Assembly (NCBI GenBank): GCA_029851415.1
Contig: CM056742.1
Location: 53,484,954-53,548,953, forward strand
Reading direction: 5' to 3'
Source of the DNA: Eretmocerus hayati
Lineage: Eukaryota > Arthropoda > Insecta > Hymenoptera > Aphelinidae
Length of the DNA stretch: 64,000 nucleotides
Below the pieces are notes generated by a model that saw nothing but the letters and a program-made list of their open reading frames with translations, was not told where the DNA came from and searched no databases. Shown one piece after another: positions 54,600-64,000 of the stretch. The position numbers and the translations under genes were made by a program. The first letter of the stretch is position 1. Every line of letters starts with the position of its first letter.

Positions 54600-56255
54600 G
54601 ATTCTTTTCCGAGTAACTCAACCGAGAACGCGAATCCTTGCGCTCCGACAGAAAAATCATAAAATGCCTTAAATGCTGAGCGCTCGGCCGAAAATTCGAA
54701 AGAACGATTGGGCTTCGATAAGGGTTGACAGTATCCTCCCCTAGCCGTGTCGAGCGTTGAACTTCTCTATGACTGTCATTGACATTCCAGAAGTTTCAGC
54801 GAAAGGCCGATTGACTGGCATAGAACTGATGGAACCACTGATACTTGTCGATCTGATCAAGACGGTGAGTATGGGCCTGCATAAAATGCAGATTATACTC
54901 GAAACATGCCGCGGTGGTGCTTGAATTCTCGTAGCGACTCTCTGATAGAGTCCGCTCGAAAGGTCGCACTCACCTGATAGGGGAAATGGGAAAAATGACA
55001 AAAACTGCAAAAGTGACAATGGTCTCCACGCCAAGGCGGTGAGGGTAACACATAAGAACTCGAAAGACGGTACGTTGGAAAACAAATAAAATACAATATA
55101 TAGGCGTCTGGCCGTATATTTGAGCTGTCGGATCAATTAAATATCATATCTCATTTGAAGTGAAGAAGAAGACAAGATAGAGGTAACAATTTATCTTAGA
55201 TGAAATTTTCTAGAACTCACACGCGAGTTGTTCCGTGAGTTATTCGTGTTGCGGGAGAGCACACCGATGACCCTCGGGACAGGTGTTTTGTCCATGGTGC
55301 AGCTCTCCCCATCTGTGATCGAGCAGGAGGCTCCATATCCAAAAACACAGAGCAAAGGATGAACACATCCCAGGTTCATCCACGTTTTGGCATGCGGCAA
55401 GGCAATTTGATATTTCCCCAATAGGGATGTTGTTAGAATCACTCGGGTCGCGCCCCCGCGAGTATAAAATCACCTTCTCGTTTAGATGTGAACGAGACCA
55501 GTCGCAATCAAATCATTAGAAAATTATATCTTTTGTATATAGCCAAAATATCTGGCTGGGTGGAGAGAATCACCTAATCATATTCATTTTTCCTGCACAG
55601 ATGTTCTTGATTCTTCCTGTAATATGAATGTAGAGATTATGAATATTCATTTGATAGAGATGTGAACAGAACCCTCGTATTAGTTATAAAAAGAATGTTT
55701 TGTTCATTTATGAGAAACCCACGAATTAAGAGCATTTTCTCGACGTATCGAGAGAGATCATTAAATTCATTGGCAGGCGTTCAATCGAAACACCAGATTC
55801 TCTCCATTTCGAGGCATATTTCCGTATATCCTCGGTAACCATGCAATAAATTTAGTTAGAATAATATGTCATTAGATACCTGTGATCATGAAAAATGATT
55901 TGAGCTATCGCAAGCTCAATTTTGATGATTATTTTTGGAATGATAAACAATTAACGCGTCAGAAATTCAAAAATTATAAAATTGCGAAATACATGCTTCG
56001 CACGTATATGTTTTGGCTATAGGTTGGATTATCACGTTTTTGGCTTAGCTTATGATGAGCAAAAGGTGCATTTCGCTTATACTATCTTCTGGTTCATTTG
56101 ACTATAATCCCCGGTTTAGCATATCTGAAGATAGCTATATAGATCATTCCAAATCGTAAATATCATGTAAATTTAATGCATAACTCTTGATACTCGGAGA
56201 TTTCTCATATGGTTATTTTCTCACCGTATCAAAGAATGATGTAAGATCCAGTTAG
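54600..56255. other. Unrecognised; one Cys-rich minus-strand open frame
   Basis: Frames at 55191-55442 and 55240-55473 (minus) are Cys-rich (NCLAACQNVDEPGMC.., TCPEGHRC) and lie downstream of TATA-like TTTATACTCGC at about 55457-55467. This could be an exon of a small secreted protein, but the frames disagree and no family is recognised. The rest is AT-rich with no signal. Confidence 0.3.
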
Positions 56256-56347
56256 AGAGTGAATTGATTGAGGTAGTGGGAATAGGAGAGATGCCTAAAG
56301 TGTTAGCTTCAGCCAGGTAGTCTGATTTGTCCTCATGCATTAGATGC

Positions 56348-58597
56348 TCAAAGGGAATCAGGATTGATTAGCTCCGAGGCTGAGATGATGAACGATTGCC
56401 TCCATGTTCCAGTACGCGGAGTTTTGTACTCTAGAATTTGAGCTGGATACCTTCTTAGGTGGAGATGGGGTGCATCACTGTATTCAAGTTTGAATAAAGA
56501 GTGCGAGGGAGAGGGTTCACCTCTACAGAGAATGTTGAAGGCAAGGCGAGCAATTAAGTATACACGCTTACGTTTGCTAGACAGCCAGCTAAGAGGAATA
56601 TGGTACGGTGAGCCATGTGATCGCCATGAGTTATTGCCATAGATGAATCGAATGCAACTGTTTATGAGGCGTTGAGGTTCAACATCAAGAAATTGTTGCA
56701 TGTGATGAATCACTGGAGCAGCGTCATTAAGATGTGGTAGTGCAAAACTCTGCCTAAGTTTCATTCGCAGCGAGCGAGACAGGGCTCCTTGGTACCATAG
56801 CAGAGCATATAGCGCCCCGTGAACGCGCCGAATCATCCCATTGACTTGAGTAGACCAGTCTAATTTCGAAGATATGTGAACCCCAAGACTCTTGATGGAT
56901 GATGAGTACGGTATCTCAGATCCCGACCTAACAATTTCAGGACGATCATCGATTTCGACGAGCTTCAGATTAGGTTTACTTCCAAGAATGATGACGGTGA
57001 TTTCCCACAAGTTTAACTTAAGACCATTCTCAGCAGCCAATCGGACGACAGCACTAGCATCCCAATTGAGGAGTGCAATACATGAAGGTTCACCTGTGTG
57101 ACAGTGGTGATAGATTTGGGTAACATCTGCATAGGTTACTCATTCGACCCCCGGGCTCAGACAGTCAGCAAGATCATTGATGTGAATAACGAAGAGCAGG
57201 AGACCGAGGCAGCTACCTTGAGGCACACCCGCTGCAAGTGATTTCCAATCAGAATGTTGACCGTTCTTCATAGGCACTGTTTGTGTCCTACCCCTAAGAT
57301 AACTAGCAAACCATCTTTTTACTCTGTCGGAGGATCCAATTTCTTTGAGTTTCATGAGGATTTTGGCATAGATCACCGCTTCAAACGCCCATGGGAAGTC
57401 GAAAAAAATCAGTGCCATAAGGATGAGTTCGTCTATTGCCTGGCGAGTTCCTTCGCGAAGTTAAAGTAGCGCGGTTTGATGTGAGTAAGATGGACGAAAG
57501 CCTGATCGGGGAGGATTCAGTAGTTCGTGGGATAATAAATATGTCATGAGTTGCTCATGAACAAGTCTCCAGAATTTTTGGAGCTTCAGGCAGTTGTGCG
57601 ATAGGACGCGTGTCGGAGCTAGACAAAAGATAGGCTGTTTTTGCTAATGGGATGATCGAGGCTTTCTTCCAGTTTGTGGGGAAGTGACCAGATGATCCCA
57701 TGGAATAACTGGTTGCAGTATGGAACAAGTGTTGGGAGGGGAGATTTTAGCATGCCTGATGAGATTGGGCCGGCGCCTATACCACGCGAGGAACTGGAAG
57801 CATGTGTCTGAAGGACTTCATGTTCCGAGACTTAGTGAGAATCAAAGGAAGGAACATTCTCTGAAATCGGTATGGAGCACGTTCGATCAACGTGAGCGTC
57901 TCAGAATTGCTTTGAGCTAGATGCGGCTGAAACGTAGTCGTTATTGAGAATATTAGCTGAAGAATGAGCGAGTGGTGAGGGGAGCCTCGGTCACAGAATA
58001 CCAAGCTCAATGTTATCCTCTCCATTTAGATTTGGGATCAGGCGCTTCGTCCAGGCAAGTAGAGATAAATTGGTTCTTATCGGCAATGAGTTTGTTACTG
58101 ACATCGTTCCGGACGGAACGGTATTGCTCATATTTATCAGATGAGGAGGATCATTTTGCGACTCGATGAATGCAATCACGTTGCCACATTAGACGTTTGA
58201 TGTCAGCTGTCACCCAAGGTTTATGCTGAGAAGATGACGGAATGATTTTCATGGGAGACAGCTGATCGATCGTTGAGATGGTGACGGATGAAAGATCTTC
58301 AGATTTTGCATCAATATTAGCACTGCACAGTGATGCAAGAGAGGGATGACTGAAGTAGGATGAACTTAGACTAGGGGAGATATTTACAGTATTTATAATA
58401 TTTACGTGAGAGCTGGAACTGCTAATTTGGTCTGATTGGACCGGCTCAGGGTAGAGGGGAAAAATACTGGGATCAATCTTGTGAATGAGCTCCGATGCCA
58501 AGATCAGCGGATCTTGCTGAGACAGATTGCGAGTGGCGAATTCTCCAGGTGGAGGGCTGAGGGCAGTGAGAGAATAATCAAAATCAATGTTTATCAA
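56348..58597 (-). pseudogene. LINE-3 ORF2 remnant (linker, RT, thumb)
   Basis: The region 58597-58151 has KPWVTADIKRLMWQRDCIHR, the linker between endonuclease and RT. After several frame breaks, 57418-57140 has motif A as FFDFPWAFEAV (canonical FDFSKAFD) and GVPQGSCLGLLLF (motif B). Motif C reads YADV instead of YADD, and a TGA precedes it near 57137. The part 57040-56348 is the C-terminal region (SIKSLGVHISSKLDWS, PYHIPLSWLSSKRKRVYL). It cannot be active. Confidence 0.75.
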
Positions 58598-58997
58598 ACT
58601 AATATTTGTACTCGATCGATACGATCAAGCACTGTATTTATCAATTTCAATAATGTCTGAACTCGATAACGGATGAAAGTGAACGAAAAATAAACAGATC
58701 AGTGGTAGTATGATGGACTGAGACATCGGTGCTCAAAAGGGTAGAGAAAGCCTAGTCGACCAGCGGGCTATCATCCATACCATTCAGGTTCCGAAAAGGA
58801 CGCAGCCAAGTGCACCCAATCAAGACGGTCCAAAAGCTAGGACAATCGGCGGCAGGGAGCGCATACTAAGAGAAGATAGGTTTCTGGACCATCATAGCGC
58901 TGGATATGAAGAACCTATAACTGTGCGAGCTGGGAGAGAGTCTCTGAATCTCAAGCGGGTGAATTGCTTCCCAACACCTATTCGACGTCACAAGCAA
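58598..58997 (-). other. Junction inside LINE-3, no recognisable domain
   Basis: All three minus-strand frames carry stops and none resembles the endonuclease or ORF1 C-terminal domain expected here. Either a deletion scar plus decayed sequence, or unrelated DNA between two LINE fragments. Confidence 0.4.
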
Positions 58998-59546
58998 CTA
59001 CCTGTAGGATTGGGCGTGAGGGCATGAGGCGTCCATAGGGGCTTCCGTAGCTCCAGTTCGAATTGCCGCGCCACTAGCAGTGTGGGCTGTGGTGGTGCTG
59101 CCATCGCCGCGAGCTGGTAGTGCAGCAGACGACAGGCACGGCTCGCGAGAGGCAGGAGCGCCTTTGGTGGTGGGAGGCTTCTCGATACGGCCTGTGACAG
59201 GGGCCTGCGGGGGGAGGGGTGATGTCCCCACCTTGCTGTGAGCGTTGAGCCGTGCTTGAGTGGTAGTCGACAGGCCACTCATACTAGCACGCGTGCGGGT
59301 TTTCTCCATCTCTCTCTCTCTGACGTACTTCGTGCTGCGTCTAGCAGCCGAAACCGTCTGCTTCACTGCACTCGACGACGCTGTATTAGGTGGATTTTTA
59401 CTCACCTCGTGACACATCACGCATAACCATTTGTTGCTCGATGTTTTTGAGCACTTAGCGTGAGCAAACCGTTTGCAGGTGCTGCATTGCTGGCTGCCAG
59501 TGCGTAGAATATTGCTGCAGATGTGGCAGGTGGAGTTGGGCATCAT
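58998..59546 (-). pseudogene. LINE-3 ORF1 N-terminal part with PHD-like finger
   Basis: Begins MMPNSTCHICSNILRTG, then QQCSTCKRFAHAKCSKTSSN and KWLCVMCHEV: a complete PHD-like C4-H-C3 pattern (Cys7, Cys10, Cys20, Cys23, His28, Cys31, Cys42, Cys45). It is followed by basic and Ser/Thr/Pro-rich low-complexity sequence and a short REREMEK tract. LINE-1 ORF1 shares this start. The FP-like C-terminal domain is missing, so the frame ends early at a stop. Confidence 0.7.
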
Positions 59547-59845
59547 GGTATAGCAGACAGAAGTGATGTGACAGAGCGTGAATCAGACGATCGCCGAGCA
59601 TGCGCAGAGAGATCGCTTTCGGCGCCAAGCACCGTGCTGATATTCCTTCAGATGTTAGCCGATTGTAGAAATTGGAATAATTCCTCTCAGGCTCGAGTTG
59701 GAGCCATGCAGCGATGCTCCAAAAGTATGAGCCTGCGAGAGGATATCCAATCTGCAAAAAGAGGTCCCTCGGGACAACGTTTTGTTGGTGAGAAATAACA
59801 TTCAACACGGAGCGATATGAAGTGTGTGTGGATGTACTCACCGCC

Positions 59846-59870
59846 AGAGAGAGAGAGAGAGAGAGAGAGA
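59846..59870 (+). repeat. (GA)n microsatellite at the LINE-3 5' end
   Basis: About twelve GA units, directly next to the (ATCA)n tail of LINE-2 at 59871. On the LINE strand it reads (TC)n followed by TGGCGGTGAG. Confidence 0.85.
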
Positions 59871-60125
59871 TTGATTGATTGATTGATTGATGTGTTTATT
59901 CACCCGGGGACAATGGGTCCCATAGGGCATAAAATTGATACAATTCATATTTATAAAAATAATGATGATAGAAACTTAGATCTAATGACTTAATAACAGT
60001 AACGAAGCTCTATTCTTAATGAAATAAATAAATATATATATATATGTACATATCCACGCATCGATGAATTGATACACAACTGACGAGTTGCCATTGACAT
60101 TACCCGTTGACCTCAAGGAATAATC

Positions 60126-63020
60126 TCAACTGTTGACATCAGTCAAGCCCGACTCCAGACTAGTAAGAAATTGTCGAGTTGCACTTTTGAAAACGTTCAG
60201 TGAAGTACTGTTTCTTGGTAAAGTAGTGATGCTCCGAGGCAATTTGTTCCAAAAAGAGGAAGCAGAAACATAGAATGAGTTTCTTAGCGCAGAGGTATGA
60301 TGACTCGGGATCAGAAGATCGCCAGTCTGGAGTCTTGCCGATCTGTGTATACTCGTGTTACAAATCTCAACAATGTTCTTCGCTAGATATGAGGGCTTAT
60401 TCGTCTTCAGAATTTGGAACATAGAACTGGCTAAAAAGTATTCTCTCCGCGCCTTTACCGAGAGCCATCCTAATCGTAAACGGTAGGGAGTTACATGATC
60501 ACGCCAAGGGATGTTACCAAAAACAAAACGAGTGCAAGCATTTTGAGCTCGTTGAAGTCTGGTGTTTTGCTCGTCGGTAAGGTCATGGTAAACGAGGCAG
60601 GCATAGTCGAAGTAAGGAAGGATGAGGGTTTGGATGAGGGATTTTCGTAAGGAGAAAGAGAGTGCATGCTGGTGAGGACGAAGCTGTCGCAGTGTTCCAA
60701 AAACTTTTTGGCAGATATGAGAGACGTGCTTCTTCCAGGACAAGTCGGCTGTCATCCAGATACCGAGATTTTTCACTTCGGACACGAACTCTATGGGCGT
60801 ACCGTCGACAGTGATTGGGGAGAGTGCACTCATATTCAGGAGTCGTAGGTTCTCGGCACTGCCCAGGATCATAACTTTAGTTTTCTTGAGGTTCAAACTC
60901 AATCCGTTGGCGATAGCCCACGAGTGAATGGCATTTGCGTCTTCTTCGATTAATCTGAGTGTCTCCTCAATCTCGTGGCGGTGACAACTTCTATAGATCT
61001 GCGTGTCGTCGGCATATATCATGTGCTTGGAGTAGCGTAAGACTCGAGGCAGGTCATTGATGAAGATGGAAAACAAGAGTGGACCCAGGACTGATCCTTG
61101 CGGAACGCCTGCTGTTGTATTTATCCAGTCAGAAATTGTTCCACCATCATCAATGACCGCCTGGCACCGGTCAGCAAGATATGTGAGGAACCAACGCACT
61201 GTGAGATCGCTAACTTGGAAAGCTCGTAATTTTTGGATTAGAATTTCATGAGGAATTTTATCGAAAGCTTTGGAGAAATCGAAAAGGACCAAAATGGTGA
61301 ACATCGATTTGTCTATACCTCTCCGCACATCATCCAACACCCCAAGCAAGGCCGTCTGGGTGCTGTGACCTTCTCGAAATCCGGCCTGACATGGATCAAG
61401 GAGCTCATAATCTTCAATAAATTGTTTGAGTTGGTTTGATACAACTTTTTCGAGAATTTTGGAGCACTCAGAAAGCCTTGCTATGGGTCTCAGATCTGAT
61501 AAGTCTGCCAAGTTGTTTGTTTTCGGAATAGGCGTGATGAGAGTACGCTTCCATAGATCGGGAAAGGAGGCGTCAATTATGCTCGAGTTGAATATGTCCG
61601 TGAGTGAATCTATAATGGTTGGGCATGATGTGCGTAGAGTTTTCAGGGAGATGTAATCGATCCCGAATGTCTTCGATTTCATGGAGTGAACTATGCGTGC
61701 AACTTCCTCACTGCTGGTAGGTGATAGTGAAAATATTGGGATACTGGATAGATGCGATTGGGAGATTGTGTGAGGGAGAGGGTATGTCATATGGATTGGC
61801 GGGGGACAGGATATCGAGGCAAAGTGGGCATTAATAGCTGCAGGGGAGAATGTTCTGAACGGGGAGGGAGGACGTGACGATACTATGCCTAGGTTGTTGA
61901 GGGAGTTCCATAGTCGGTTTGAGCTTTGAGCAGCATCGATTTGACTAGCGTAGTACTGGTTTTTGGAAGCGCGTAGTAGTTTTTGAACATTTGATCTGGC
62001 AGACCGGTATTTCTGCATTAACTCGGTGGAATGAGTATTTCGCGCTTTCCTGTAAAGATTATCACGCTCTTCCATCAAGTCACGGATAACCTTGGTCACC
62101 CAGGGTTTATTGCGAGCTCGGATCTTGTAGACTCTCAAAGGTGCCGATCGGTCGAGAGCCTCGGCAATTACTTGATTGAACATTGAGACTTTATCGTTAA
62201 TATTCCCAAGGTTAGGAAGAAGTGTGAGTCCAGCCGACAGATCACTGTGGTACCGGTCCGGGTCGAAATTTCTAAAATCGCGCTTAGTAATAGTAACCGG
62301 CTGTCTGATGACTCGTTCAAATTTGAATAGGATCTCGATCCTGTCGTGTCCTATGGTGAAAGGAACGTCGGTTTTTGTATATTGCAAAACGTGATCAAGC
62401 GAGTTCACAAAGAACAAGTCAATCCATGTATGTGCTATTTGGCTCTCGGCATTGAGGGCATGGTGAGTTGAGTCGGATGGTACAAGCTCCAATGAGTAAT
62501 CTTTCAAATATTTGTGGATAAATTTGGATTTGGAATCGGAGATTGACATGTTACAGTTGAAATCACCAGTGATGACAACGGATGTATACTTTGGTAACAG
62601 TAGAGATAAATTGTCGAAGAATTCGGCTGGAAGACATGCATTGGGAGGTCTATAGACAACTGCAAACAATAGGCAATGATCCCCACTCTTGATTTCACAG
62701 ATCAGGTACTCTGGTTGGTTAACGCGTGAGGAGTCAGATTTAATAAGAATTTTGAGGTTAACTGAGCTGGCAAAATAAATAGCGATGCCTCCTCCAACAC
62801 GGCCAGTCCTGTCATTGCGAATTAGAGAGTAATTGTTTATGTTTACACTGGCATCGGTGTCAATTTCTTCCAAGCGACTCTCTGTGACAGCAAAAATATC
62901 TTGAGGGTGATCATGAAGGAAGACTTCTACATTTGTATGATACTTTTTCAGACTATATAAATTAACATGTGAAATTCTGAGGTATGACTCAGTTACTTGC
63001 TTTCGAGTATGATCATCAAA
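60126..63020 (-). CDS. LINE-2 ORF2: endonuclease-reverse transcriptase, apparently intact
   Basis: About 964 codons without a stop from 63020. AP-endonuclease domain: HVNLYSLKKYH (Asn), FAVTESRLEE (catalytic Glu), FAVVYRPPNA, VITGDFNCNMS, TIGHDRIEILF (His). Linker KPWVTKVIRDLMEERDNLYR. RT motifs: LRPIARLSECSKILEKVVS, QAGFREGHSTQTALLGVLDD, LVLFDFSKAFDKIPHEIL (motif A), GVPQGSVLGPLLFSIFIN (motif B), MIYADDTQIYRS (motif C, catalytic YADD), and LNLKKTKVMILGS. The C-terminal thumb region is complete (LPYFDYACLVY, TPYRLRLGWL). It nicks DNA and primes reverse transcription of its own RNA. Oddly, no ATG lies in this frame before the endonuclease: the nearest ATG (63016) overlaps the ORF1 stop but is in another frame. 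Confidence 0.88.
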   Translation of the reverse strand, partial: FDDHTRKQVTESYLRISHVNLYSLKKYHTNVEVFLHDHPQDIFAVTESRLEEIDTDASVNINNYSLIRNDRTGRVGGGIAIYFASSVNLKILIKSDSSRVNQPEYLICEIKSGDHCLLFAVVYRPPNACLPAEFFDNLSLLLPKYTSVVITGDFNCNMSISDSKSKFIHKYLKDYSLELVPSDSTHHALNAESQIAHTWIDLFFVNSLDHVLQYTKTDVPFTIGHDRIEILFKFERVIRQPVTITKRDFRNFDPDRYHSDLSAGLTLLPNLGNINDKVSMFNQVIAEALDRSAPLRVYKIRARNKPWVTKVIRDLMEERDNLYRKARNTHSTELMQKYRSARSNVQKLLRASKNQYYASQIDAAQSSNRLWNSLNNLGIVSSRPPSPFRTFSPAAINAHFASISCPPPIHMTYPLPHTISQSHLSSIPIFSLSPTSSEEVARIVHSMKSKTFGIDYISLKTLRTSCPTIIDSLTDIFNSSIIDASFPDLWKRTLITPIPKTNNLADLSDLRPIARLSECSKILEKVVSNQLKQFIEDYELLDPCQAGFREGHSTQTALLGVLDDVRRGIDKSMFTILVLFDFSKAFDKIPHEILIQKLRAFQVSDLTVRWFLTYLADRCQAVIDDGGTISDWINTTAGVPQGSVLGPLLFSIFINDLPRVLRYSKHMIYADDTQIYRSCHRHEIEETLRLIEEDANAIHSWAIANGLSLNLKKTKVMILGSAENLRLLNMSALSPITVDGTPIEFVSEVKNLGIWMTADLSWKKHVSHICQKVFGTLRQLRPHQHALSFSLRKSLIQTLILPYFDYACLVYHDLTDEQNTRLQRAQNACTRFVFGNIPWRDHVTPYRLRLGWLSVKARREYFLASSMFQILKTNKPSYLAKNIVEICNTSIHRSARLQTGDLLIPSHHTSALRNSFYVSASSFWNKLPRSITTLPRNSTSLNVFKSATRQFLTSLESGLTDVNS

Positions 63021-63627
63021 CTATTTTAGAGATATCGCCATCATGCGCAATCATTATTCTTTCCGACTGGGCGTTCTTACGTACGTAAATTGAGCCACTT
63101 CTGACCCATACTCGTTCGTAACCTTTTGACTTAGCAGCGGCCCGAACTTTACCAAGTAGCTTGTAAATGACAGGAGGCAAGAACTCATTAAGGAACAATT
63201 TTTTCTGAAGTTGTTCAGTAAACTCCGGGAATATTTCAGATGCAGGCAAATCTCCGTGAGTTATCTTGCGACGCATGATCTCGTCTCTGATTTGAACAGA
63301 TTTACATCTGATGAAAAGGGTAAACATTCCATCTGGTGGCGAGCCCGCATTCGCCGAACCACTTGCCGTTGTTTGGATACGACGGTTGGTACGAATGATA
63401 TCGGACGCAAAATTTAACGCGTCAATTTTAGAGAAAATGCGTTCCAAAATTTCAGAATCAGAAAGAGTAGTTGCTGTTGGTAGTCCCGATATGACAATGT
63501 CAGCATTGGCGCTCGAGTAAGTGTTTTGGGTAACGGGATTGGCATTTTTCATACTATCCAGCTGTAAATATACGCGAGATAAACGGTCTTCAAGATCCTT
63601 GAGCCGCGTTTCTTGATTCAAAATCAT
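63016..63627 (-). CDS. LINE-2 ORF1: coiled-coil RNA-binding protein with FP-like domain
   Basis: 203 residues from ATG 63627. N-terminal heptad-like coiled coil (LKDLEDRLSRVYLQLDSM), a central beta-alpha region (ADIVISGLP..LERIFSKIDAL, then MFTLFIRCKSVQIRDEIM) like the RRM-like part of LINE ORF1s, and a C-terminal FP-type block (KLFLNEFLPPVIYKLL then GYERVWVRSGSIYVRK). No PHD finger, unlike LINE-1 and LINE-3, so this is a different subfamily. Its TGA overlaps the open frame of ORF2 (TGATGA). Likely role: RNA chaperone of the LINE ribonucleoprotein. Confidence 0.78.
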   Translation of the reverse strand: MILNQETRLKDLEDRLSRVYLQLDSMKNANPVTQNTYSSANADIVISGLPTATTLSDSEILERIFSKIDALNFASDIIRTNRRIQTTASGSANAGSPPDGMFTLFIRCKSVQIRDEIMRRKITHGDLPASEIFPEFTEQLQKKLFLNEFLPPVIYKLLGKVRAAAKSKGYERVWVRSGSIYVRKNAQSERIMIAHDGDISKIV

Positions 63628-63633
63628 TGTGGT

Positions 63634-63638
63634 AAAGT

Positions 63639-63680
<42 letters not shown>
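63634..63680 (+). repeat. (GA)n microsatellite in the LINE-2 5' region
   Basis: More than twenty GA units between the GC-rich leader and ORF1. The open frame running through it on the minus strand (63949-63638) ends in Leu-Ser repeats and is not in frame with ORF1. Confidence 0.9.
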
Positions 63681-63686
<6 letters not shown>

Positions 63687-63950
63687 CCTGAAGTAATGCT
63701 CACGCGGTTCCGGGATGAGATGGTAGATGCAGGTGGATCTCCTTCTTGATTGCCCGATGCCCTAGGTATCGGACATCGAGGGGAGAGGGATATTACACGG
63801 CCGGGCCCACCTCTCGGTGGGCCCCACCCAAACCCGTGTCCCGCCTGGTATGGCCTGCGTGGGCTATGCGTAGTCCGCGTAAGCTGAACCAGTCCGGTGT
63901 CTGGGGACGGATCCGAGGGATCCTGAGGCAGATTTTGCCCTCTAACCACC

Positions 63951-64000
63951 TTAAAAAAAAAAAAAAAAAAAAAAAGAGAGAGAGAGAGAGAGGGAGAGAG
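63951..64000 (+). repeat. Poly-A/(GA)n tract at the window edge
   Basis: About 24 A followed by GA units up to the end of the window. On the LINE strand this is (CT)n then a T-run immediately before the leader. It may be the 5' junction of LINE-2 with a neighbouring element. Confidence 0.8.

Larger units (their letters stand above)
56260..59870 (-). mobile_element. LINE-3: CR1/Jockey-type LINE, internally deleted and dead
   Basis: The 5' end (right side) begins with (TC)n and GGCGGTGAGTACATCC, matching the LINE-1 5' UTR (CTCTCTGGCGTTGAGTATATCC). ORF1 N-terminus 59546-58998, then ORF2 linker and RT 58597-56348. The endonuclease and ORF1 C-terminus are missing between about 58600 and 58990, or these are two separate fragments. 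The 3' side ends near CTCAATCAATT at about 56265. Confidence 0.7.
59871..63953 (-). mobile_element. LINE-2: near full-length CR1/Jockey-type non-LTR retrotransposon
   Basis: Contains a GC-rich 5' region (63953-63628), ORF1 (63627-63016), ORF2 (63020-60126) and a 3' UTR ending AATAAACACATCAATCA with an (ATCA)n tail at 59871-59890. Both ORFs are open throughout. It is the best-preserved element in the window. The 5' boundary is set at the start of the T-run and (CT)n tract near the window end and may lie further right. Confidence 0.85.

Noticed and set aside
63638..63949. Minus-strand open frame of about 104 codons before LINE-2 ORF1
   Set aside because: Pro/Arg-rich leader ending in Leu-Ser repeats encoded by (CT)n and out of frame with ORF1. 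It fits a GC-rich 5' UTR better than a protein.

Overview
This is eukaryotic nuclear DNA, almost certainly from an arthropod and most likely an insect. It is AT-rich, has short or no introns in its transposon genes, and carries no bacterial-style operons. I could not name a single host protein-coding gene with confidence. Nearly everything recognisable is a mobile element, usually broken and often nested inside another.

Layout. At 0-7 kb are small inverted-repeat elements (491-1033, 1490-1627, 6377-6955) and two minus-strand transposase-like remnants with the same zinc-finger spacing (1806-2915, 4162-4737). At 7.2-11.7 kb a 3.1-kb DNA transposon with ~350-bp terminal inverted repeats and a broken transposase abuts a foldback element that itself carries a TAA-flanked MITE. 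At 14-19 kb is a long inverted-repeat family (X) holding two further foldback elements joined end to end. At 20.9-22.3 kb and 23.2-27.4 kb are two Penelope-like retroelements (PLEs); the second has its reverse transcriptase (RT) split by a stack of three foldback/MITE insertions. At 28.0-44.3 kb a TTAA-flanked MITE and a ~145-bp satellite-like repeat precede a CR1/Jockey-type LINE (LINE-1). LINE-1 is interrupted by a 4.4-kb element with terminal inverted repeats, which contains a ~2-kb palindrome and a minisatellite. A second, more decayed LINE (LINE-B) follows, itself interrupted by a foldback/piggyBac-like composite. At 45.7-49.9 kb lies a second X inverted-repeat locus with a hairpin in its interior. 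At 49.9-53.5 kb are a foldback with a pogo-like MITE inside it, a Helitron-type PIF1 helicase remnant, zinc-finger remnants and a third PLE. At 54-56 kb are a tRNA-like sequence and unrecognised DNA. At 56.2-64 kb, on the minus strand, two LINEs lie head to tail; the upstream one (LINE-2) has an apparently intact endonuclease-reverse transcriptase ORF.

Two themes connect the parts. First, a set of otherwise different elements is flanked by the tetranucleotide ATAT, and at three loci they sit directly against each other with a single ATAT between neighbours. This suggests that each ATAT duplication served as the target for the next insertion. Second, the PLEs carry hammerhead-ribozyme-like motifs, and two of the three have a head-to-head inverted partial copy at the 5' truncation point.

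Family calls come from reading motifs by eye. No database search was possible, and repeat boundaries are approximate unless a target-site duplication (TSD) is given.
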